This document shows positions 52,747 through 64,000 of a DNA stretch of 64,000 nt, one piece after another; position 1 is the stretch's first letter; each line of letters starts with the position of its first letter. The notes beneath the pieces are model-generated. The model was given only the letters and a program-made list of their open reading frames with translations. It searched no databases and had not been told where the DNA came from. The stretch spans positions 2,415,973 to 2,479,972 of the forward strand of contig CAJQUN010000035.1 of the NCBI GenBank assembly GCA_907163345.1, in the 5' to 3' direction. This stretch comes from Haberlea rhodopensis (lineage: Eukaryota > Streptophyta > Magnoliopsida > Lamiales > Gesneriaceae). The translations under genes were made by a program, and so were the position numbers.

Positions 52747-54060
52747 CCGAGTTTTAGGAAAACGGGCTCTCTTGTCAACAAGTCTTTTGTCTCTTCATGC
52801 CTCTGATCTGTCGGGTTTGGAGCGGAATTCTTTCCCGAACTCTGGTTCTTTCTGCTCCGGGCATGCTTGGCAAATATGGTCTATCCATCGGCCAATGTGT
52901 GCCATGTTGTAGAATTTCTGGGAAGTCTTCTTTCCTGCCGGGATATTGTTTTCCCAAAGAATTCTTCTTTTTGTTTCAAAGAGTTCTTCGGTAAATCTCG
53001 TGGAGGTTATGTCATGGAATTCAGCAAGAAAGTTTCGTTGGCTGAATTCTGAAAGAACTTGAATACGTATTTGGCCTTGTCCATTTCTGTTAGACAAACC
53101 CAAAGACCACATGCTCGTCTGGTTGAAACTTCATCATCTGTGATAGTTCCAGCCAAAATTGGAATTCCTTTTGGTAGCACCATTTTTATATTTTTCAGGG
53201 CGTTTCCATCTGGTCTTCTAAGCTTGATAAAATGAAAAGCTTCGATGAAGCCTGTCTTCATCGGTTCTGGAGCAGCACTGAAAAAATACAACTCCAAGAT
53301 ATCGCCTCTTGCCAAATGTGGATTATTGGCTCAAGTCTCGTAAACAGCTTCTTTGATCCATTTCGCTAATTTTGATATTTCAGAGAAGGCTGGTACCACA
53401 GTATAAATCGAAGCCAGAGTTCCGAAATTATACCATTCCTGAACATCGTTTGGATGGCTGCCTGGTTTCATCCAAACTCTTGGATATTTTCCTGAGATAT
53501 CAACTATAGATTTGTCTGGGTTGATACCTCGCCTGGTAATTAGTTTCTCCCAAGTGCGTTGGTAATCATGCATAGGTGAAGAAACTAAATCATCATTAGT
53601 TTGAACCTTAGACTTGTCAGTCATTGGCCTAAGATTCAACTATCCCTCTTTTACCCAGAGGTGCTGGGTTGACTTGAAGGTTCAGATTGTTATGACACCT
53701 GGCCCTCAACATCGCTACAGCTTGTACATCCTCAAGGAATGCATCATCTGCAGCACTCGTGACAGGGGTACTTGAATCCCTTGCCTCAGGGTTAGATGAG
53801 CCCCGTTCACTTAACACTTCTTTTTGCACCGTTGAATGTGCGGACTGAAGGATAGGCCTTTTCAAGACTTCAAACAATCTTTCATGGTCCCGAAAGCATG
53901 CTCGTATATGATCAGTAACAAGTTCCTGATCTGGTCGTTGAAGTCGTCCCGCGACCTCTGCATTGAGACAAAGAGTCCCAAAATCTCGTTCCAGGATCTC
54001 CAGGTTTTCCCTGAGATTCCTAACTCGTTTGAGGGTATCGCTAGCAATGTGTCCCTCCAT
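52747..54060 (-). pseudogene. Second ORF of the pararetrovirus, function unknown
   Basis: The ATG at 54060 overlaps the end of ORF1. Four successive frames (53629..54060, 53331..53639, 53007..53315, 52795..53112) read as one protein with frameshifts. They have a helical N-terminus and later WYNFGTLASIYTVVPAFSEI and GDILELYFFSAAPEPMKTGFIEAF. I recognise no enzyme motif. Position and length fit the uncharacterised ORF2 of Florendovirus. It is truncated by the Athila-like LTR at 52746. Confidence 0.65.
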
Positions 54061-55309
54061 CTCGTGTTAAGAAATCTGCAAGAATATTTTTATCAGATTT
54101 CACAATGACAATATCATAATCATAATATTGGCATTCAGCCTGCCATCTTAAAAGTCTAGCCTTTTCTGGTTTTGATTCAATTTTATTTTTCAGAAAAGAC
54201 TTAACACTATTATTATCTATTTTTAAGATAAATTTCTTTGCAAGTCAAAATAATGGCCATTTTTTAAAAGCCTTTCGAACAGCAAAATACTCCTTATCGT
54301 TGATGTGCCATCTGATAACTTCGTTGTTATCAAATAGCCCACTGCAATATCTGCATGACACTTCTCCTTCTGGTGTGACTTTCATGAGGACTGCAGCCCA
54401 CCAATGATCACTGGCATCTGTGTATAATACCTGTTCATCCTCGTCGTTTGGTATTGCAAGCTTTCGTAGTTGCCTGCAAACCTCCTTCAGCTGTTTGACA
54501 GCTTGTCTGTGATCTTCATTCCACTCAAACTTAACATCTTTCTTGAGTAGTGGACTGAACACCTTCCTGTGGTTTGCTAGATTGTTGATAAACATCCCAG
54601 CAGAATTAACAACTCCTAAAAAACTCTGAAGTTTTTTTAAATCCTCGAGGTCATCCGGATATCCTTGTACTTTTTCAACAATATGATTCTGCAGGATGAT
54701 TCCGGATTCGTCGATCTCGATTCCAAGGAACTCGGTCTGTCTTGTAGCAATCACTGCTTTCTTTTCAGAAAGCACTAATCCTTCCTTGTAACAAACGTCT
54801 GAAAAGATTTCCGGATGTTTAAGATGTTCTTTCATGTTTCTTGACGCTATGAGGATGTCGTCAATATAAACGAACATGAAGCTGAAGTAATCCTTGAACA
54901 GATTATCCATCTTTCTTTGATATATCTAGGGAGCATTTGCCAATCCCATTGGCATAACATTCCAGATATAATGTTCTTGTGGTGTGGAGAATGTTGTAAA
55001 CTTTCTGCTTGCTTCCTCCATTTTAATCTGGTAGAACCCAGACTTACAATCGAACTTAGAAAACACTTTGGCATTCTTGATGCTATTTACCAAGTGTTCT
55101 CTGCTTGGGATACAATATCCATCGAACTCCAAGATTTCGTTGATCCCTTTATAGTTGATCACCAATCTCGGCTTTCCTCGTTTAATTTCTCCATGATTCC
55201 GATCAAGAAATCCTGGACTGCTGTATGGAGAAATACCTGCTGAGATTAACTTAAGGTCAAGATGTTCCTTAAGTATCATCTGCATATCCATCCGATCTTC
55301 CATATTCAT
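54061..55309 (-). pseudogene. Reverse transcriptase and RNase H (ORF1 end)
   Basis: RT motifs KPRLVINYKGIN, SKFDCKSGFYQIKM and MPMGLANAP lie at 54926..55309. The catalytic FVYIDDIL is in 54245..54910. RNase H (YTDASDHWWAAVL, then a DNNSVKSF and ADFLT region) follows down to about 54061. A TAG separates the two RT parts and another stop cuts RNase H near 54245. The frame runs on into the start of ORF2. Confidence 0.9.
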
Positions 55310-56031
55310 GGGGATTGGTGTGAATCAGACAAACTCATTTTCTTTTCCGGCTTTCACCTTCAAAGTAGCTTTGAGTTCATTCTTGTTCCATCATGCTAGT
55401 GGATTTTCTGTGAAACGCCTCCCGTAGTCTCTGCACAAAAAATCTTATGATCACAAAGGGTTGTGAAAATAAGTCTCCTGGTCTCGTTCTCCTTTGTAAA
55501 CCTCTTGACTGTCTGTAGGAAATTATTTCCTAACAGCATATCTGCGCATATATCATGAAAATAAATATGTGGAGCTTTGACTTTGTACCATGGGGTACGC
55601 CTGCTCCGCCGATAATAATTTCCGCTTCTTGGATTCTTTCATTGAGAATAATGATCCGCTTGGAAAAGTCTCTTCCGGCAATGGCTGGTAATTTCTCATC
55701 AATTTCTTTGGGGAAGATATCTCGCCTGACAGTACATATTCTAGCTCCTGAATCTATGTAGCTGTAAAATATTCTGCCCGGTACTTCTCATATAACATCC
55801 CAATGGAGATGTATATTGAGAATGGACTGGTGGCCATCGAATTTGGTATCTCTTTCCATCGACCGTGAATTCCATTCCATCTTGCAATCTTTCCCAATGT
55901 TTATGTTCCTCCAGAAATTCAATCCCTAGAATAAGCTGTTCTGGGATCCTTCCGGCAATTCCTTCAATTGTGAGATCAATTTCACCAATTTGAAGGTGTC
56001 CTTGAAATTTGCAAACTGTAGGTTGTTGCAA
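55310..56031 (-). pseudogene. Aspartic protease region (ORF1)
   Basis: It follows the movement domain after a linker. The catalytic D-S-G-A (55745..55761 region, minus strand) is followed by GRDFSKRI and the LLGNNF-like flap-to-core region. A stop and frame changes separate it from RT. Confidence 0.75.
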
Positions 56032-56213
56032 ATAATATAGGACATCGCAGGGAAGTTATTGTTCTTCTCGGTGATGTCAAAAATTATCTGCACTTCTCTC
56101 CAGCCTTCTGGGCAATTCAGTTTTCCTATTGTTTTGAATATATCAGGAATTTTCTGAATTCTGCTTGAGGTTGCCTTCTGTTTTTCCCCCGGATAGTTGC
56201 TGATTAACCTATC

Positions 56214-56935
56214 CTATTGGAAAGACATCCTTCTTGGCTCGATCATAAGGCTCCTGCTTCTGTTCAGAACAGGTTGATCTTGTATCCTCATGTCGATCTC
56301 TCCTATTGTTGGAGTATCAATGATGTCCGACAATTCTGCTTTGGTGAAATCTTCGAAGATTCTGGGGACTTCGATGAATTCCTTTCTCAAGAATACCTCG
56401 GAATGATGAGTATTCAAGAGTGCGTATGACACCTTGTAGGTGATCGAGTAAGGCCTGTTCCCTTCTTTCATCAAACCTTCTCTTTAAAATCTTGAGGAAG
56501 AGTGAGAACTTTGTTGAAGTCTTGATCTCCTAAATTGTATAATATTCTCGAATAGATGTTGAAGGCCATCTTTCCTGCATACAGATTTCCTTCCACTGCT
56601 CCCAAACATGGATCTTTGAGGTTCGGGATTCTTTTGTCAAAGATCGCCAGGTTGAGGGGCGAATCAATTCCTTCCTTGAATTTTTCTTTAATGATAACTC
56701 TAATGGCTCCGATATGAATCCATGAGAGTGTATTAGAAACCTCTATTTTCACATTGTTTTTAATCTCCTGGATTTCTCTGTAGGGGATTAATTGCATCTC
56801 AATTTTGGTTTCCCGTGAATTCCATCGGGATAGCAAATTCACCTGTTGTAACCCTATGGATAATCTGATGCTTCCTGCTTCGAAGACCAATAATATCCAT
56901 GGCTTTCTCCATCGCTCCAATTGTAAATCCATCAT
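56214..56935 (-). pseudogene. Movement-protein domain (ORF1)
   Basis: Two frames (56471..56935 and 56214..56474) contain IHIGAIRVIIKEKFKEGIDSP, then CLGAVEGNLYAGKMAFNI and SITYKVSYALLNTHHSE. These match the conserved core of caulimovirid 30K-type movement proteins. One frame change lies near 56470. Confidence 0.8.
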
Positions 56936-57224
56936 ACATTTGAAGCTTTGGTTCTTCCTTCATGATCCTCATAAGAGTTTTATGAGAAACAGTGGTATGA
57001 GAGAAAACCCCGACGGCTCTTCTATGATTACGTGTTGAAGGAACTCTCCTTCACTCTGATTCTGAGCTGGATTCACCTCCATCATAATAGTTCGTAGATG
57101 CTTTCCTCTGAGGGAATATCCTCAAATTGATACACCTGTACTAAATCCTGAAAATAGACAGCATCCTCAAATTCTTTGGTATGCTCGAACTGTCTAACTC
57201 CACGACTTTGGTTTTCTAGACAAT

Positions 57225-58262
57225 TCATTGAGATATGTCATCTTGCTCCGCATGTCCAGCAGTTACAATCTTTGAAACTCTCATTTGCACGAGTATGTGT
57301 GCGTATGTAAGTTCTCTTCTTCGGTGTTCTGCTAGAACTAGCTTGCTTAGAACCTGTCGACGAGATTCTACTCCTTGTTGGTCTTGATCTTTGCCCCGAT
57401 CTATAGCTTCGGGCTTTCTGTTTTGACCAGAACTTTCTAGGTCTCCATGAAGACCTACTTTTTCTTGAACTACTTCCTTGGGCATATGGATGAGCTCTAT
57501 GTTTTTTCATCTTTCGCAATAATTGTCGGGATATCATTCATGTACAACAAAGATGAGCTAATTTGTTGATTCCGCTGAGCTTCTTGAAATTCTTTTGGAG
57601 CTTTGCTTGGTAGCACCACTCCGCAAGCTTTACTTTAAGAAATGACATTCTCCTAGACACTGTCTCGATTTCATGAGGTGTATACTCCTGGATAAGCATT
57701 TCTCTCCATGGGCTCGGAATTTTGGCAAAGAACAATTCTGCTGCATCTTTTTCTCCTATCTTTGCCTTCCATCGGACTTGGCCTTGACTCCAATTCCTTA
57801 ACTCGAGATTGAACATCTTGAAGGTTCTCAAGAATCTCCTTCTGATGTTTAATCATAATCTCCATCTGATTCTGAATCTGATGGATCTGTGCAGGGACAT
57901 GGTATTGAAGGTAGCCATAACGCTGTACTGTCTTCTGAATCTCTCTAAGATCTTGGGATATCTTAGAAGAATCTGGCTCGATTTCTCGAAAGGTTGGTTC
58001 TCCCATCCTAATCATCTGGTCCGGACCCTGTTGGATCATTGGGGTCTAGAACAATGTCCTCGTGTTCAGGATGCTCATCTTCCTGAAGTTCTGCTAACTG
58101 GAACTGTAGTATGAGGTTCACTTGATGAAGCCTCTTAGCCATCCTTTCCAATTTCTTGTAATGGTTTATGCCAGGTGTGCATAAACCTATTCCTCGTAAA
58201 AGTTTCCACTTATGGTTGAAGCGTTGAGCTTCTGGCATATGCTTCTGATTTAGTGCTTCCAA
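57225..58262 (-). pseudogene. Coat-protein-like region with zinc knuckle (ORF1 start)
   Basis: Three overlapping frames cover a helical, Gln/Lys-rich N-terminal region (57671..58262). A capsid-like block follows (FFAKIPSPWREM, 57538..57831), then a basic Arg/Ser-rich stretch and a C-x2-C-x4-H-x4-C knuckle (about 57225..57280). A TGA lies inside the knuckle just before the His. The order places the coat protein before the movement protein. Confidence 0.75.
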
Positions 58263-58394
58263 TTTTTGGAAGTACCACCTGTATGAATGACACTTCGAAC
58301 ATTCGTTCGGTCCATAATTTCTTGAATCATCTCCTCCGTATAGGTTACAAATTAATATTCAAGATATTATTATAGTATTTCCAGAATAAACCTA

Positions 58395-58407
58395 GGCTCT
58401 GATACCA
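58395..58407 (-). other. Initiator tRNA-Met primer site of the pararetrovirus
   Basis: The minus strand reads TGGTATCAGAGCC, the site where caulimovirid minus-strand synthesis starts. It lies about 130 bp upstream of the first coat-protein-like frame. No LTR is adjacent, which separates it from the retrotransposons here. Confidence 0.85.
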
Positions 58408-59095
58408 TTTTGTGACAAGGATCGCAAAAATTGGGGACTTGTAAAAAGACGACGTTAAATGTTACTTTTCTATAAATATTAAGGATATAAAAGATAATTA
58501 AAATATTATATATGGACTTCTTTGTAATTTAAACAAAAGCCTAAGGCATAGAATGCAACATATCAAACCATTGAGGTGTAAAAGAGTCATCATAAAACAC
58601 CCAATTGATTGAAAATTTAAAAATTGGATCTATTTCAACAAAATTGTTTCCAATTTGACTTTTTATGCACTAAGATTTTTTTCCAAAGCTTAAGTAAATT
58701 TTGTGTCCCAGTGTACTTCCTTGTAATTTTCCCAAATAATTAGAGGTGGGAATCGGGTCGGGCAATCGGATCGGAAGCATACCCAATCATGATCCCGATC
58801 CTGAAAAAATTGGGTACCCTTGGGTTTCGGGTACCCGACGTGATGTCTATATAAAAAAAAAAGGTGGGTGTAACTAAAGATTTATACCAAAAATCTTGAA
58901 CCTAATGGATAAAAAATCTGAAAAACAGCAAAAGAGAAGGTTTCCTTCATGATTTCACAAGGCGAGAAGCTGTTATGAACCGAAGATCAACCCTAGCTGA
59001 AGACAATGAAACACGATTTGCTTCTTGGGCCACCAATTATTTGGGCTTCTTATTTATTTTGCCTTGTTAATTAAATCCAGTAGCATTGATTTCAT
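58408..59095. other. Spacer between the pararetrovirus and the Ty3 element
   Basis: AT-rich with no ORF. A short GC-rich patch (58745..58845: 'cgggtcgggcaatcggatcgg', then 'gggtacccttgggtttcgggtacccgac') resembles one arm of the palindrome-rich MITE class at 62989, but I find no second end. Confidence 0.4.
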
Positions 59096-60767
59096 GTATA
59101 GGAGATTGGGAAAACTTTACTCAATCTCTTAAAATAAGACTTTTGAGGATCCCGTAGGAGCTTTCACAAAACTAAAGCAAACCACAAATGTTGAAGAATA
59201 TCAAACAGAATTCGAAGTGTTATCTAATAAGGTTAAGGGGTTAACTAAAGAGTTTCGAATTTCTACTTTATTAGTGGTTTAAAGGATGAACTAAAAATTA
59301 TGGTTACCATGTTCAAACCTAATACACTTTCAGCTGCCTTTGGATTAGCAAAATTACAGGAAGAAGAAGTGACGAGGAAACACAAAGGAGCCACATGGAA
59401 ACCATACCACCTAACTCTACCAAATACAGCCTGCAATACTAAAACCATAACCCCCAGTATTCCACTAAAGACCCCCTTCCCACTGACCAAAACTGACATC
59501 GGATATTATCCAAACACAAACCCAAACAGAAAGTTCACTTTTCCCATTAAAAGATTAACTCCTGCCCAAATGCAAGAAAGGAGGGAAAAGGGATTATGCT
59601 ACAACTGCGATGAAAAATTCCATGTTGGACACAAGTGTAGAAATCCCAAGATCTTTCAGTTGGAAGGATTGGAAGAAAATGAAGAGGATGACGTGGAATT
59701 AAATGAAGGAAAGTTGGCACTAATTCAATTGGAGGGACCAACCATGGAGAAGGAAGAGTTAGGAGAGTTGTCGGACATCTATTTACATGCTATGGCTGGT
59801 TCTCCATCACCAAATACCATGAGAATTGATGGATGCATTAATATTCACAAAGTTTTGATTTTAATTAATACAGGGAGTACACATAGCTTTGTGGATCCAT
59901 ATGTAGCAAGGAGATCAAAGCTGTCAGTAGGAGAAAGCCAATTGACAATCAAAGTGGATAATGGAGATAGCCTTCCTTGCCAAGGTTACTGTGGGGCTGT
60001 TCAATCCAGTTGAAAAATATAAAGATTAATGCTAATCTTTATCTTTTAACACCGGGAGGTTGCGATGTGGTATTGGGAGTAGATTGGTTAAGGACTCTTG
60101 TTCAATACTATGGGATTTCACTGAATTAACAATGCAGTTTAATGTCATGGGAAATAAATTCATATTGCAAGGGTTACAACCACCAAAAGATGTGTTAGAA
60201 AGGGTGGAGCAAATTCCTAAATTAAAGAAAGGGGCAGCAAAAGGAATATGGTTGCAGTAAATTGGGAAGAACGAAGACGGAAGAGAAGAACAGAGTATAC
60301 CACAAGTGCAACAGGCCATTCAGGAATTTGGAACTGTATTTATAGAACCGAGTGGATTACCTCCAGCCAGAGCCACTATCACAAAATAGAACTGCAAGAA
60401 GGGGCCAAGCCAGCCAATGTTCGGCCATACAGGTACCCTTACTACCAGAAGATTGAGATTGAGAAGTTGGTTGCTGAGATGTTATCAAGTAGGATCATAC
60501 GGGGAAGCCAAAGCCCCTACTCATCACCTGTGTTGTTAGTACGAAAGGCTGAAGGAAGTTGGAGAATGTGTGTGGACTATCGTGCACTCAACAAAGACAT
60601 GATAAAAGATAAGTATCATATTCCTAACATTGATGAGCTATAGATGAACTTCATGGGGCTGAAATATTTCAAAATTGGACTTGCGTTCGGGTTATCACAA
60701 AATTAGAATGCATGAAAAGGACATCCCCAAAACAGCCATCAGGACCCATGAGGGGCACTATGAGTTC
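59096..60767 (+). pseudogene. Ty3/gypsy gag-protease-RT, first part, decayed
   Basis: It begins abruptly inside gag (DPVGAFTKLKQTTNVEEYQTEF) and continues in the 237-codon ORF at 59300..60013, with a CCHC knuckle (CYNCDEKFHVGHKC). A protease site INTGSTHSFVD follows, where the catalytic Asp is Asn. RT motifs (VRPYRYPYYQK, YSSPVLLVRKAEGSWRMCVDYRALN) lie at 60400..60640. Frames change several times. It is interrupted at 60767 by a solo LTR and resumes at 62338. The element's own LTRs are outside the window or lost. Confidence 0.88.
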
Positions 60768-62337
60768 TTAGTTGTAAGCACCCCGTGCCCTTCCCTTAAC
60801 CCATGAATCGTGTATTAATCCATGTATTTAGTGCATACAATCATGCAATCAGGGGGAAACACATACAACCATAGCATAATGTACCAGCTATAAAATTTCT
60901 TCCATTATCCCATATAATGTTCAAATCCCCCATACCAGTAAACCCTTAAGTATGCATCTTGTAATACACTAACATATCTCAATTCATTTAGCAATTCCTT
61001 TATTAATTGCATGCAACACATGAATAAAAAGAGAAAGGCCCTTGCCTTTTTATACAACCCATATACACATATAGTAGTGCTCATATGCGAGCATCAAATG
61101 AAGGTATGTATATCTAATATATAAAATACTGTGCCCAATACCGTCACCAGTACTTTGGTCCTGGAAGCACCTCCAATCCATAGCTCGATCTCAACTCTGG
61201 AGCTACCGCTGTACCTGTTCAACCTGCCCCAACAGAGACAGCCCCCACACGGGGTGAGCATACCAATACCACCGATCCAATGATCACTATAAATAACAGT
61301 TCATAATTTACATAATGTAAATGCCATGAATTTTAAAAGATACTCCCTGGATGGCATCATCCTCATCCGGATCCCGTGTGCTGTTCCTGTTCTCAAAATA
61401 ACCGAAACCATCAAATTCCCAAATGCCAGTTAATCATTACATTGATTAACTAATCTGTTTCCCCATATACCGATACCATAAACAATAAAATCAAATCATT
61501 AAACAATGTACAGATATCCCATATATCTCACTAATGGTACCATAGTTCTATTTCATCGCTCGCTCCACAATAGCAGCATTTTAATCTTACGCACGCTCAA
61601 CAGCAGCGGCGTCATAACCGATGTTCGCTCAACAGCGACAACATCCCAATCATTGCTCGCTCAAAAGTGGCCCCATATAATTCCCAATACATATCCATTT
61701 ATTACAAATACAATATAGCACATATCCATTTAACAATTGCAATAAGATATAAGATTATGATCGTACGTTATACGTACCTTATAATTCCATAGTCCAAATC
61801 CAACCTTGCCTTAGACCCGCGACCCGGTGAATTATGTGCTCATTATATTCGAGAAATCCGGCTCCCTAGACTAGCCTCCAACGATTTTTCATCAAGGGAG
61901 AAAAGAGGGAAGGGTTGGGGATTGGGGGGAAAAGAGACGTGTGAGAGAGAGAGAGAGAATGAGAAAAATGATTGAACACCGAGTCCATCTGGTATATATA
62001 GTACCAAGACTCCAAAATCTCAAGTCCTTCACAAATACATCACGACTCATTAAAAAATCATATGTGTTCAATAATTATCTCTCAATCTCAATTTCCAATA
62101 CTAGCCCCCAACTCAAAGTACCCCAAACTCCAGATCCCACCAAAAACGCAATTCCAAGGTTTATCGCCATGATGAGAATACAATCTCAACCCTTGGATCG
62201 AACGACCCCAAATACCGGATTTAAAATCCTCGGGAGTCCCAATACCACAATTAATTCATAATTGACACAATTAAAATTCATTAAGGATCATTACCACACC
62301 GGGATTTACACCAATAATTCCCGGGCATCACATTAGT
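60768..62337 (-). mobile_element. Solo LTR with perfect TSD inside RT
   Basis: 60773..62332 (1560 bp) is flanked by ttagt at 60768..60772 and 62333..62337. On the minus strand it starts TGTGATGCCCGGG and ends GGGGTGCTTACA, as in Tekay-type LTRs. It contains a GA microsatellite (61941..61960) and 'gctcgctcaacagc'-like repeats (61555..61670). It lacks the paired-palindrome module. Confidence 0.93.
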
Positions 62338-62988
62338 AATGCCCTTGGGCTTACAAATGCCCCGTCCACGTTCCAAGGGTTGATGAATGAAGTTTTTAAA
62401 CCTTATTTGTGGAAGTTTGTCTTAGTTTTCTTCGATGATATTTTAATTTACATCAAATCATTAGAAGAACATTACAACACTTAAGGATTGTCTTAGAAAC
62501 ATTGAAATCTCATCAATTGTTTGCTAAGATGTCCAAGTGTGTGTTTGGAAGTAAGGAGGTAGACTATTTGGGACATAGAATCTCGGAAGATGGAGTTAAG
62601 GTTGATCCCAACAAAATTATAGCTAAGCAAAGTTGGCCCCTGCCCAAGAATATAAAAGCCTTGCGAGGTTTTTTGGGACTAACTGGATATTACAGAAAAT
62701 TTGTGCAGTGCCTTACCTCTAACGACTCTACTCAGGAAAAATTCTTTTCATTGGAATGGTAAGGTCAAGTAACATTCGAGAAGTTAAAAGAAGCCATGGT
62801 AAGTCCCCTGTTTTAAAATTACCTAATTTTACTAGAAGTTTTGTGGTAGGATGCGATGCTTCAGGGGAAGGGTTGGGAGCTTTCCTAAGACAAGAAGGAA
62901 GGCCAATAGCTTATCTAAGCCAAGGCCTAAAGGGAAGAAATCTGGCACTGTCCACTTACGAGAAAGAATTATTGGCCTTAGTCATGGC
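62338..62988 (+). pseudogene. Ty3/gypsy RT-RNase H, second part
   Basis: RT resumes after the LTR: PSTFQGLMNEVF, then FFDDILIY for the catalytic site. The connection (CVFGSKEVDYLGHRISEDGV, RGFLGLTGYYRKFV) and the start of RNase H (GCDASGEGLGAFLRQEGRPIAY, TYEKELLALVMA) follow, in three frames. The MITE begins at 62989. Confidence 0.88.
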
Positions 62989-63396
62989 TAGGGGTGTTTA
63001 ACGGATCAGTCCGATCCGGAACCGACCGGTTTCGGATCCGATAATCCCGAAACCGGTCCGATCCGTTAAGGAACCGGATTGGATCCGGTTCCAGTCCAAC
63101 CGGTTCTGGGTTGGATCGGTTCCAACCTGGAACCGATTTTTTGTTTTTTTAAAAAAAATAAAAAGAGGATAACTTTATCTAAAAGATTTTTTTTTTAAAC
63201 GGATCCTGTTTCGGTTCAACCCGGAACAGGTAAGATACCGGATCCAGAATGGTAGAACCGATCCGGTCCGGTATCATACCGGTTCTGGACTGGTTCGGAA
63301 CCGGTTAGTCCGGTTTCGGTTCCAAACCGGAGTAATCGGTCCGGTTTTGGGCCGGGTCCGGATTGAACCGGCCCGTTAAGCACCCCTAGTCGTGGC
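62981..63396. mobile_element. hAT-type MITE with GGTTCCGGATCC-rich interior
   Basis: 62989..63388 (400 bp) starts TAGGGGTGTTTAACGG and ends CCGTTAAGCACCCCTA (near-perfect 16-bp TIRs). It is flanked by gtcatggc and gtcgtggc (8-bp TSD, 7 of 8). The interior is built from CCGGTTC, GGATCCGG and GAACCGG words, so much of it can self-pair. Confidence 0.88.
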
Positions 63397-64000
63397 TATA
63401 AGAAAATGGAGACATTATTTGGTGGGACAACATTTTAAGGTGCAAACTGACCAACAAGCTCTAAAGTATCTATTGGAACAAAGGGTGGGGGACTCCTGCA
63501 CAACAAACGTGGATAACTAAGCTACTGGGTATGATTTTTCGGTGGAATACAAAAGTGGAAGAACCAACAAGGTTGCAGATGCCTTATCCCGTGTGAACCA
63601 AACAGAAACCATAGATTCAGAGGAAGCTCACAGACTGCCAACATTATTACTACAAAACAACAACATATCCTCAAATCATACAGAGACCAACACCAAATCC
63701 ACAAATTCAAACTATCAGGCTAATGCAAACACAATGGATAGATGAGTTAAAGAAGATTTACCTCCAGGATCCATTGTTACAGGAGCTATCAAGCAACTAC
63801 CATCAAGGAACCTTGGACAAGAAACAGTATGAAAATCGTATCGGCTTACTCTTTTACAAGGGTAAGTTACACTTGGGGGGCTTATGGTCATTCCAGCAAG
63901 AAGTCCTGCAGATTTTTCACAGCAGTCCATTAGGGGTCATACTGGAGTACATAAAACATATGCCAGAATAAATAAAAAAAAAAGAATTTTGGTGGCCTGG
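63389..64000 (+). pseudogene. Ty3/gypsy RNase H end and integrase start
   Basis: RNase H resumes (KWRHYLVGQHFKVQTDQQALKY, then VEYKSGRTNKVADALSRV). A linker follows, then the N-terminal integrase zinc region (SPLGVILEYIKHMPE frame; 'HTGVHKTYARI' in the next frame) at the window end. A frameshift lies near 63485. The rest of integrase is beyond the window. Confidence 0.85.

Larger units (their letters stand above)
52747..58407 (-). mobile_element. Endogenous pararetrovirus (Caulimoviridae, Florendovirus-like), decayed
   Basis: On the minus strand, from right to left: a tRNA-Met primer site, coat-protein-like region with zinc knuckle, movement protein, aspartic protease, RT, RNase H, then a second ORF. 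There are no LTRs. The two-ORF layout with an uncharacterised second ORF after RNase H is what is known of Florendovirus. Every domain carries stops or frameshifts, so this is an old, inert copy. The left end is cut by the LTR ending at 52746, and the missing part was not found left of 46595. Confidence 0.85.

Overview
The window is nuclear DNA of a flowering plant, almost certainly a eudicot. The evidence is a four-exon SNAP33-type SNARE gene, an intronless CLE peptide gene whose last 12 residues equal the Arabidopsis CLE9/CLE10 peptide, an orphan SUVH-like post-SET exon, and dense nests of plant Ty3/gypsy (Athila, Tekay/chromovirus, Tat-like) and Ty1/copia elements plus an old endogenous caulimovirid. 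I cannot name the species.

Layout. 1-5.5 kb: a gag-only Athila-like element (+), itself hit by a Tekay-type LTR, sits in a copia pol remnant. 5.5-8.3 kb: a genic island with the CLE gene (-) and an exon-like block. 8.3-18.9 kb: a Tat-like non-autonomous element (-, TSD cttaa) carrying three tandem arrays, with a second gag-only Athila-like element (-, TSD ctcgt) nested inside an array. 18.9-19.3 kb: a TRIM. 20-25 kb: a Tekay-type element (+) with no pol gene and a 170-bp periodic array. 24.9-36.7 kb: the LTR of a second Tekay element (-), split by a nearly intact autonomous Athila (25422-35294, TSD agtac). 36.8-38.8 kb: fragments of Tekay integrase/chromodomain and copia RT. 39.6-43.2 kb: a genic island with the SUVH-like exon, a MITE and SNAP33 (-). 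45.4-46.6 kb: a MULE fragment. 46.6-52.7 kb: a third gag-only Athila-like element (-), cut by a solo Tekay-type LTR with a perfect TSD. 52.7-58.4 kb: a decayed endogenous pararetrovirus (-), Florendovirus-like. 59.1-64 kb: a decayed Ty3/gypsy gag-pol (+), cut by another solo LTR (TSD ttagt) and a 400-bp hAT-type MITE.

The main observation is in the LTRs. Five LTR families from two deeply separated lineages (Athila and Tekay) carry the same architecture: 14-bp palindromes in pairs whose start-to-start distance is 21 or 22 bp, usually four pairs (eight sites). The core is GGCGATCGATCGCC in three families, GGCGTAATTACGCC in another, and a CGATCGATCG-containing arm in the fifth. Sequence around the palindromes is not shared between the families, the spacing is. 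The module sits about 200-240 bp from the LTR start in most Athila-type LTRs and about 740-750 bp in Tekay-type LTRs. It could be a helically phased protein-binding array or a row of RNA hairpins (14-bp stem, 8-nt loop).

All positions, TSDs and splice sites were read by eye. Family names rest on motif recognition, not on database searches.
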